Positions 6,655 through 11,572 of a stretch of DNA of 11,572 nucleotides are shown one piece after another (the stretch's first letter is position 1; each line of letters begins with the position of its first letter). Location of the stretch: the NCBI GenBank assembly GCA_964450125.1, contig CAYVDO010000264.1, positions 1-11,572 of the forward strand, read 5' to 3'. The position numbers and the translations under genes are program-made. Under the pieces are notes generated by a model. The model did not search any database. It was not told the origin of the DNA and saw nothing but the letters and a program-made list of their open reading frames with translations. This DNA is from JADJOY01 sp964450125 (GTDB lineage: Bacteria; JADJOY01).

Positions 6655-7295
6655 CTCTCGCGAGCATTTCGTTCCGCAGGAAAAAGGCCCCAGCTCGCCC
6701 GATCGAGCGCCGCGTCCCCGCGACGACCTGGATCCGGCAGGGCGCACACCTGCGGTTCCCCCGCACGACGGCGGCCACGATCCGATGGGATCCCGAGCAG
6801 CTCGGCGATCCGTCGATGCTCGTGGATCTCGAGATCGAGGGTCGGCGCCTCTTGCTCCCCTACGAGCGGGTGCGATTCGGCGGCGAGCTCGGCGTCCTCT
6901 GGTGGAGCGGCCACGTGCTCGTTCTTGAGAGCGCGAGCACCGACGCTGCCGAGTGGCGCACGGCGAGGCTGGCGGTGCCTCGCTCGCTCCTCCGTCACCC
7001 GAACGGGCGCGCGGAGGAGATCAGCAGTCACCTCTCCGTCGAGATCATCGGCGAGAGCCAGGTCGTGCACGTGCCGCTCACCGATCTGCGGCGAGCGCTC
7101 TGCATTCCCGTCGTGGGTGCACGTGGGATTCGGCCACGGCAGGCCGCATGGGTCGCCTGAGCGCTCGAGAGCAACCCGCACCACACTCGCGATCAGCGCG
7201 CCCGCTTCATCGGCCGCCTGGAGCGGATCAGTCTCCGGGGCGACGGATCCGTCTCGGATCGTCGCGACCAGTTCGTCCCAACCCCGCGGCGTCAC
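6519..7295 (-). CDS. Possible coupled gene downstream of the SLOG gene; 3' end uncertain
   Basis: The GTG at 7295 overlaps the stop of the SLOG gene in a GTGA arrangement. The first 46 residues (WDELVATIRDGSVAPETDP, then LQAADEAGALIASVV) look like real acidic helical protein with G/C-rich third positions, and they lie outside the plus-strand gene. From about residue 47 the frame is antisense to the gene at 6651-7160 and reads like a shadow. The frame stays open for 258 residues to 6519, but I doubt most of it. It may be a short gene overlapping its convergent neighbour, or the remnant of a third member of the integrase transcript. Confidence 0.2.
   Translation of the reverse strand: MTPRGWDELVATIRDGSVAPETDPLQAADEAGALIASVVRVALERSGDPCGLPWPNPTCTHDGNAERSPQIGERHVHDLALADDLDGEVTADLLRAPVRVTEERARHRQPRRAPLGSVGARALKNEHVAAPPEDAELAAESHPLVGEQEAPTLDLEIHEHRRIAELLGIPSDRGRRRAGEPQVCALPDPGRRGDAALDRASWGLFPAERNARESHDPSFGTMHALRCCAASSDGIPGTRSSPTVSGGLLQLLGENTTP
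6651..7160 (+). CDS. Hypothetical protein, third gene of the lipoprotein operon
   Basis: I do not recognise this 169-residue protein. The GTG start at 6651 overlaps the preceding stop (GTGA) and has GAAGGA six bases upstream, so it is translationally coupled. There is no signal peptide or membrane segment. The basic N-terminus (FRRKKAPARPIERR) is followed by an alternating beta-rich region (LVDLEIEGRRLLLPYERVRF, GVLWWSGHVLVLES) and LSVEIIGESQVVHVPL. It may be a cytoplasmic small beta-domain protein. An overlapping minus-strand frame exists across this gene; the plus-strand reading is preferred because of coupling and protein-like hydrophobic patterning. The last 20 residues look less like coding sequence. 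Confidence 0.6.
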   Translation: MTLASISFRRKKAPARPIERRVPATTWIRQGAHLRFPRTTAATIRWDPEQLGDPSMLVDLEIEGRRLLLPYERVRFGGELGVLWWSGHVLVLESASTDAAEWRTARLAVPRSLLRHPNGRAEEISSHLSVEIIGESQVVHVPLTDLRRALCIPVVGARGIRPRQAAWVA

Positions 7296-7693
7296 GTGAT
7301 CGTTCTTTCGAGTTGACAGGACCCGATCGCCAGAGGTGCAACGAAAATCTCGAAGTCGGGCCTCCGCCGTCTCGCACGCTCGGCCAGCCCGAGCACGGAC
7401 TTGGACCCGCGTGTGCTGGCGTTGCCCAGAAGCAGCAGGCCATTGGCCTGCCCGACCATCGCTCGATTGCGTACAGGCCCGGCGGCGCGCCCGTATCGCA
7501 CCCAGTCGGGGGAAATCGTTGCCACATCGACGCCCTCCCGCTCAGCCCACAGCCGCGCCGCACGGTCGATACCGCGGGCGCCGCCTTCCAGCAGCATCGT
7601 CACACGGCCACTGAATGGGCTCGCCGCAACAGCAGCGGCGATGAGATCGGGATCCTCGGGACCGCTTCTCGGTCCGGCCACGATGAGCTTCAC
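7292..7693 (-). CDS. DUF2493 (SLOG superfamily) nucleotide-binding protein
   Basis: A 133-residue Rossmann-like protein of the DUF2493/YspA-like SLOG family. Signatures are MKLIVAGPRSG (residues 1-11; family GSRxF), LLEGGARGIDRAA (34-46), and SPDWVRYGRAAGPVRNRAM (61-79; family pADWxxxGkxAGpxRNxxM), then LLLLGNASTRGSKSV. SLOG proteins bind nucleotides or nucleotide-derived ligands; several are linked to conflict systems, but the ligand of this family is unknown to me. It starts with GTG at 7693, only 8 bases after the integrase stop, so the two genes share a transcript. The C-terminus may couple to another frame by GTGA. Confidence 0.85.
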   Translation of the reverse strand: MKLIVAGPRSGPEDPDLIAAAVAASPFSGRVTMLLEGGARGIDRAARLWAEREGVDVATISPDWVRYGRAAGPVRNRAMVGQANGLLLLGNASTRGSKSVLGLAERARRRRPDFEIFVAPLAIGSCQLERTIT

Positions 7694-7701
7694 GACGAGT
7701 C

Positions 7702-8682
7702 TCAGTATGGAAAATGGAGCCGCGTTGCGGCTCGGCGAAGAGCCTCATCACCCCGTCGATCGTATCGAGCTGTCGTCTGCACGTTCGCATGTCCAGCGGC
7801 GCGCTGAACCGTCACGATGTCCTCGCCCGCGTCCAACAGGTCCGAGACGAAGGACCGCCGTAGGTCGTGCGGTGTGAAGGGGTCCACGCCCGCCTCGCGG
7901 GCGCGCTTCTGGCAGACGTCCTGGATCGCCTGACCGCTGATTCGACGAGCGGTGAGCCTGCCGCTCTTCGTCAGGGCGAGGAACAGCGGGCCTGGATGCT
8001 CGCTTCTCGCGCTCAGCCACGCCGCCATCGCCCGGCCCCCGCCGTTCGCGACGAACACGATGCGATCCTTGCGCCCCTTGCCGGATCGGACGATCAACTC
8101 GCCGGTTGCCGGACTCCAGTCGTCGATGTCGAGCGCTGCGACCTCGGCACGGCGTAGGCCACCGACGTAGAGCAGTGCGAGCAGGCCCGCATCGCGTGGG
8201 CCGTGGGCGCTTTCATCCCGACGACAGGCCGCCGCAAGTGCAACGAACTCGCCGGACGTGACCCGTCGCCCCTTCGGCAGGGGCGACGACCTGATCGTCT
8301 TCACGTCGCGAGCACGGTGGAGGTCCTCGGCGCTCATATAGCCGAGCCTCCACGCCTCCTCGAGCACACCTCGAAGGGCCGACATAATGCGATTCGCGGT
8401 GGCCGGGGCGTAGGCCGTCGCGAGCTGCGCCCGGAGCGCGGCGGTGTGCTGGTACCGGAGCAATCCCCAGGGGAGGCTCTCGGCGCTACAGCGCCCCGCG
8501 GATCACTCCTGGGCGATCCGCTCGAGCGCCAGGCGCTGCGACTTCCGGCTGCCGCGCGCAAGGCGCGCCAAGTAGACGGCGGCCGGGCTCTGGTCAACGG
8601 GATAGATGGCCGCCACGAGCGCGCCATCGGGGGCCGATCGGCCGACAGCGGGGATCTGCAGGTCGTCGGTACGTGCCACCAT
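7702..8682 (-). pseudogene. XerC/D-like tyrosine site-specific recombinase with in-frame stop
   Basis: Reading from the ATG at 8682 gives a full-length 326-residue phage/island-type integrase except for a TGA at 8505-8503 (codon 60). The first 59 residues (SPAAVYLARLARGSRKSQRL, then ALERIAQE) and the frame after the stop (GRCSAESLPWGLLRYQHTAA) are both normal parts of the N-terminal core-binding domain, with no frameshift. The catalytic domain is complete: Arg177 (GLRRAE), Lys in GKGRKDR, His272/Arg275 (HDLRRSF), His298 (GHANVQTT), Tyr307 (ARYDRRG). A TTG at 8463 could start a 253-residue product lacking helix one of the core-binding domain. The stop probably inactivates or weakens the enzyme, unless read through. 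It heads a transcript with the SLOG gene. Confidence 0.85.
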
Positions 8683-8690
8683 CTTGGATG

Positions 8691-8730
8691 CACATTACCA
8701 TAGAGAAGACGCATTCACCACGGTAATGTG
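8691..8730. promoter_or_regulatory. 9-bp inverted repeat at the integrase promoter
   Basis: CACATTACC (8691-8699) and GGTAATGTG (8722-8730) are perfect reverse complements separated by 22 bases. They start 8 bases upstream of the integrase ATG, in a locally AT-richer segment. The arms could bind a dimeric repressor, an excisionase or the integrase itself. The spacing is too long for a typical strand-exchange core of a tyrosine recombinase. Confidence 0.4.
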
Positions 8731-8980
8731 TGGGGACCGGACGGATTGCTGCCGCCGACGCGATTCGGGCTTCCGGTCCCGCGGGAGGGGGGAAGGGGTC
8801 ATGCTCCAGACGCGCTCGACGGCGCCCTTGAAGGGGTACCAGGCGATCGGGTCGGTGGCAGCTCGATGCCGGACATCGTCGACCGCTATAGCCCATCCGA
8901 TCCGCCAATCTCACCGAGGAAATTGCCCGACGGCTCTATACACTCCTCGTCGCTGAACGGAGCGACCGAGAGCGCGCGCT
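8731..8980. other. Intergenic region between integrase and nuclease operon, with a startless open frame
   Basis: This region must hold the promoter of the operon starting at 8981; no clear -35/-10 pair is visible. From 8892 a frame reads ANLTEEIARRLYTLLVAE then RSDRERAL and stops at 8984. It looks strongly like real helical protein, yet has no ATG/GTG/TTG after the upstream TAG (8889-8891). Its stop overlaps the TTG of the next gene (TTGA). It may be the 3' remnant of a shifted gene, or continue from MPDIVDRYSPSDP (8866) by a frameshift. Confidence 0.3.
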
Positions 8981-10072
8981 TTGAAACGGCTCCACTTCAC
9001 CATTGGAACCTATCCCCGCCGAGACGTCGGCAGGGACCTGCCTCTCGTCAAGGCGGCGCTCCTGTACGCCGACTCTGCGACCCTCGTGAGCTTCACCTCG
9101 AGCGTGATGTTGGATCTGGTTGCGCTCGGGAGCATCTCGCACGAGGAGAAGCTCAATCGCCTCATAGCATCGGCGCCTGAATTAGGGTTCGACCAGGCTG
9201 CCGTCGAGACGCTGGCCGAGGGTAAGCGTGACTTTGAAAGGCTCTCTCGAAGCAGACGGCGTACGCGGAACGAGATCATCTGGTTGCAGCGATTCCAACG
9301 CTTTCTTTCGCAGCAATGGAACACTCTCTACGACCAGGTGTGGCAGATCGTCCGCGCCGCCGGTGCCGACAGCATCGTGGATGCCATGAGGACCGGCCTT
9401 CTGGAGGTCAAGCCCTTCCAACACGTTGGTGAGGCGGCTGCGTACGAATTTCTCGACCGTCTTGGTGAAGTCGTTCGCGATGCCTCGACCCATCCCCTGT
9501 TCGACGCAGACGTCGGCAATCTCGTGCGCCTCGCTGTTCGCGATGGCCGCGTCTCTGTCAGTCCGACGGGCCTGCTCCGGGGCAAGCACGCGAGCCTCGC
9601 TGCCGACCTGTTGTCACGATTGCCGCTCTTCGACGAGGCCTCGATCGACGAGATCATGGAAATCCGGCGCACCTTGGACGGTCCGCTAGTGCGGTTTCGA
9701 GGTGCCGTCGTTCGCCTTGCCGACACGATCGAGTCGTTGCCCTGGGATGAGGACTTCACGAGCGAGGCCGACATCCTGTTCGTGCGGGACGTGGCTCCGG
9801 CCGTTGAGGAGATCCGCGATGCCGTTGTATCCGACCCCCTCCTCGCTCGGCTGGCTTGCTCCGCCGTAAGCAAGCCGATTCCCGCGGCGTCGGGTTCCGT
9901 GTTCGGAATCTTGATTGCGCCTGCCTTGGACCTGCCCCAGGCAGTCGGGATCGGGCTCGGACTGGCCGCGGCTGGCTACAAGGAGTACCGCGAGTGGAAG
10001 AAGGACACGGCTCGGCTGCGGCAGAACGCGATGTATTTCTTCTATCGGGCTGGCGAGCTCCTCTCGAAGTAG
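8981..10072 (+). CDS. Uncharacterised helical protein, first gene of the nuclease operon
   Basis: I do not recognise a named domain in this 363-residue protein. The N-terminus (HFTIGTYPRRDVGRDL, then VKAALLYADSATLVSFTSS) suggests a beta-alpha start. Residues 55-130 are charged and helical, and 205-250 (RLPLFDEASIDEIMEIRRTL, then LVRFRGAVVRLA) form a distinct helical block. Residues 304-333 (GSVFGILIAPALDLPQAVGI, then GLGLAAAGY) are hydrophobic and glycine-rich, enough for a membrane or membrane-active segment, followed by a basic helix. A TTG start at 8981 is forced, since the frame closes at 8954-8956 and no other start lies between; GAGAG lies 8-9 bases upstream. It is 22 bases from the nuclease-like gene, so the two should be co-transcribed. 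It could be the sensor or effector partner of that protein. Confidence 0.75.
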   Translation: MKRLHFTIGTYPRRDVGRDLPLVKAALLYADSATLVSFTSSVMLDLVALGSISHEEKLNRLIASAPELGFDQAAVETLAEGKRDFERLSRSRRRTRNEIIWLQRFQRFLSQQWNTLYDQVWQIVRAAGADSIVDAMRTGLLEVKPFQHVGEAAAYEFLDRLGEVVRDASTHPLFDADVGNLVRLAVRDGRVSVSPTGLLRGKHASLAADLLSRLPLFDEASIDEIMEIRRTLDGPLVRFRGAVVRLADTIESLPWDEDFTSEADILFVRDVAPAVEEIRDAVVSDPLLARLACSAVSKPIPAASGSVFGILIAPALDLPQAVGIGLGLAAAGYKEYREWKKDTARLRQNAMYFFYRAGELLSK

Positions 10073-10094
10073 GTGGCCAGGCCGGAGGTGCGAC

Positions 10095-11228
10095 ATGGAT
10101 GTCGACGTCGTCGCAGAGCTTCAACGAATGGCCGTCGAGGTCTCCCGACTGCTCTGGGCGGTGCACGAGAACGAGCCGGCAGCCGTTCAGCTCATGCTGC
10201 CGACGAGACGCGACCGCACGACCCGCGTGAGCGAGCAGGAGTCCAAGATTCTGTTCTGTCAGGTCTTGGAGCGCTCGGGTTGGTTCTACTCGGTGGAGAC
10301 ACCGACCACGGAGGAGTACCAGCAGTCCGGGCAGCGCGGCCTGTCCGCCCGTAGCGACTTGAGCCTGTACTCGTTGCGTGACGCCACCACCCGAGCTGCG
10401 AACATCGAGCTCAAGGCCCACTGCGCTCCGGACGAGTCCTTCCGCAAGGACTTCGAGAAGCTCCTACGGGAGCGAAAACCCGGACTCTGGTTCCACACCC
10501 TAGTGGGCGTGAACGCCACGACCCTGACTACGATCTTCGGTAAGGTCCGAGGGGCGTTCAGCGAGCTCAGGACTCACCTCGGCGATCAGCATCAGGATCT
10601 GGTGTTCTGTTTCTGCTCGCTGCGGCCGCGCCGGCTCTATCTCGTGCAGATCGCGCTCGAAGGCGCGGCAGATGATCGCTTGGAGGAGATCAACCGGATC
10701 TTCGCCGCCGATGCCGACCTGTTGGCACCGGAGAGCGACTGGGAAGTCTACGAACCCGGCCTCCATGGGACGGTGGTCCCGGTCCGCAGGCAGGGAGACG
10801 GCGATGGTGGCCCGCGCGGCTCCCCAGCAGCTCCACCCGTCAATCTCCCCAGAGATCCCGCTGTCGCCGCCCGACCGCGGGGCGGTGGCGTCGCGCACGG
10901 CACACCAGATAGCGCGTGGGTCTATTCCCCCGAGCTCAGACCGGCCACCTTCCTGCACCTGTCGACGAAGGGAACCGACCACTACTTTCTGCGGGACTTC
11001 CTCGTCGATCGGCGTGATCCCAGCTTCAAGGTTCCGGGAATCAGGACGGCGGCGGAGCTCTTCGCGGGCGTTCAGTTCGCGCAGCGCTTCCCGACTTCGG
11101 ACGAGGATCGGCGGCACGCGGTCGACAAGCCCGAGAATCGGGAGTACTGGCGAGGACGGGTTCGCGCTCTGAACGAAGCCCATATCGCGGTGGCGGACAA
11201 CGACGACGCATCCGGTGCGGAAGATTGA
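10095..11228 (+). CDS. Putative PD-(D/E)XK-fold nuclease protein
   Basis: A 377-residue protein starting at ATG 10095 with GGAGGT six bases upstream, the best ribosome site in the window. The spacing E47/E49 (SEQESKILF) - D88 (ARSDLSLYSL) - E105xK107 (NIELKAHC) fits the alpha-beta core of PD-(D/E)XK nucleases: helix Glu, then Asp, then ExK on adjacent strands. Residues 113-150 (ESFRKDFEKLLRERKPGLWF, then HTLVGVN) also resemble the helix and strand that follow this core. A Pro/Gly-rich linker (232-268) leads to a second domain (about 275-365: ATFLHLSTKGTDHYFLRDFL) that I cannot name, with an acidic tail. DNA cleavage is inferred from the motif only. Its operon partner precedes it by 22 bases. 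The stop is followed by no clear terminator. Confidence 0.7.
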   Translation: MDVDVVAELQRMAVEVSRLLWAVHENEPAAVQLMLPTRRDRTTRVSEQESKILFCQVLERSGWFYSVETPTTEEYQQSGQRGLSARSDLSLYSLRDATTRAANIELKAHCAPDESFRKDFEKLLRERKPGLWFHTLVGVNATTLTTIFGKVRGAFSELRTHLGDQHQDLVFCFCSLRPRRLYLVQIALEGAADDRLEEINRIFAADADLLAPESDWEVYEPGLHGTVVPVRRQGDGDGGPRGSPAAPPVNLPRDPAVAARPRGGGVAHGTPDSAWVYSPELRPATFLHLSTKGTDHYFLRDFLVDRRDPSFKVPGIRTAAELFAGVQFAQRFPTSDEDRRHAVDKPENREYWRGRVRALNEAHIAVADNDDASGAED

Positions 11229-11333
11229 ACTGGCGCGATAACTTGATCTTACATTTCCGCGACCTCGGAACCACGTCGACCTTGCCGGCGCGTCGGAGCG
11301 CGTCGCGTTCTCTCCGACCAGCGCGGTGCCTCA

Positions 11334-11489
11334 GTGACTGAACCGGACAACATCACCTGGACCGAGGCGGAGCGAGACCGCCACTGTTGCCGAGCCATCC
11401 CCCTGCGCATCGAAGGTCGCCGCAGCGCTGCAGTACGCGAGGCCGATCAGCAGCGTGGGCTCTTCTCCGACACGTGGAGATTCGCTTGA
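11334..11489 (+). CDS. Possible small protein, 51 residues
   Basis: A GTG-started frame reads TEPDNITWTEAERDRHCCRA, then IPLRIEGRRSAAVREADQQR and GLFSDTWRFA. The amino-acid mix is protein-like, with acidic start, paired cysteines and a closing aromatic segment, and third positions are about 70% G/C. No clear ribosome site is seen. The stop overlaps a following ATG (TGATG at 11487-11491) that opens a 16-codon frame ending at 11539, where another TGATG occurs. An antisense 54-residue frame (11331-11495) is a rival reading. Function unknown. Confidence 0.4.
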   Translation: MTEPDNITWTEAERDRHCCRAIPLRIEGRRSAAVREADQQRGLFSDTWRFA

Positions 11490-11506
11490 TGACATCCCAC
11501 CCAGAC

Positions 11507-11528
11507 GATCACGCTCGTGAGCGTGATC
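11507..11528. repeat. Perfect 10-bp inverted repeat with 2-base centre
   Basis: GATCACGCTC and GAGCGTGATC flank GT. It is the longest gap-free dyad in the window and lies near the right edge after the nuclease operon. It could be a hairpin terminator without T-run, an operator for a gene beyond the window, or a recombinase arm site. Confidence 0.45.
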
Positions 11529-11572
11529 TCGCTCGTTGATGGCGCGATGGTCACGGTAAACGAGGGACTGGG

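Larger units (their letters stand above)
11229..11572. other. Right-end region without a firm gene
   Basis: About 340 bases follow the nuclease-like gene. Bases 11229-11333 hold nothing I can support, apart from a short AT-richer patch at 11238-11257. The rest contains the possible small gene chain, its antisense rival and the 22-base dyad. At the very end, VISLVDGAMVTVNEGLG (11523-11572) reads like the start or interior of a gene continuing beyond the window. Confidence 0.4.

Noticed and set aside
6953..7807. Long plus-strand frame across the end of the third operon gene and the SLOG gene
   Set aside because: Low-complexity Arg/Pro/Ser composition, antisense to a well-recognised SLOG gene.
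8482..8505. TGA plus hairpin as a selenocysteine insertion signal
   Set aside because: Tyrosine recombinases have no known selenocysteine at this site, the residue is far from the active site, and the stem sits in sequence that codes normally in this family.
8691..8730. Inverted repeat as an attachment-site core
   Set aside because: Tyrosine recombinase cores have arms separated by about 6-8 bases; here the spacer is 22, and no second copy was seen in the window.
1..11572. CRISPR array, tRNA or rRNA gene
   Set aside because: No regularly spaced direct repeats and no recognisable tRNA or rRNA signature were seen on either strand by eye.

Overview
The window is 11.6 kb of GC-rich bacterial DNA with strong G/C preference at third codon positions, occasional GTG/TTG starts, lipoprotein signal peptides and tight gene overlaps. 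This fits a high-GC Gram-negative such as a myxobacterium or a similar proteobacterium. The phylum is a guess, because no rRNA, tRNA or housekeeping gene is present. The content is accessory: a tyrosine recombinase, a transposase-like gene, a topoisomerase VI-like fusion, an uncharacterised nuclease operon and several unknown genes, most likely part of an integrated element or genomic island.

Layout. Bases 2-451 hold an unknown small gene that may continue off the left edge. It converges on a minus-strand gene (495-1376) resembling IS1595/ISXO2 transposases at both ends, in which the catalytic middle cannot be recognised. A 190-base divergent region with short palindromes follows. Next is a 765-residue single-chain topoisomerase VI/VIII-like protein (1573-3870) joining a GHKL ATPase, a transducer, a 5Y-CAP domain with the Tyr pair, and a Toprim domain. 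A strong hairpin ends this unit. About 540 bases (3921-4463) carry no convincing intact gene.

Middle block. A small XRE repressor gene (4464-4721, minus) faces a three-gene plus-strand operon: two divergent paralogous secreted or lipoprotein genes (4871-5566, 5578-6654) and an unknown gene overlapping by 4 bases (6651-7160). The repressor/operon intergenic region has several nested inverted repeats, so the repressor probably controls one or both directions.

Right block. On the minus strand, a XerC/D-like integrase (8682-7702) is broken by one in-frame TGA at codon 60. It is followed closely by a DUF2493/SLOG nucleotide-binding protein and possibly a third, GTGA-coupled gene. Divergent to it is a two-gene operon (8981-10072, 10095-11228): an unrecognised alpha-helical protein with a hydrophobic C-terminal segment, and a protein with E..D..ExK spacing typical of PD-(D/E)XK nucleases. 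The last 340 bases contain a short possible gene chain and a perfect 10-bp inverted repeat.

The strongest candidates for undescribed biology are the single-chain Topo VI-like enzyme and the nuclease operon beside the recombinase. Both look like anti-phage or plasmid-conflict cargo, but that role is inferred from family type and neighbourhood only.
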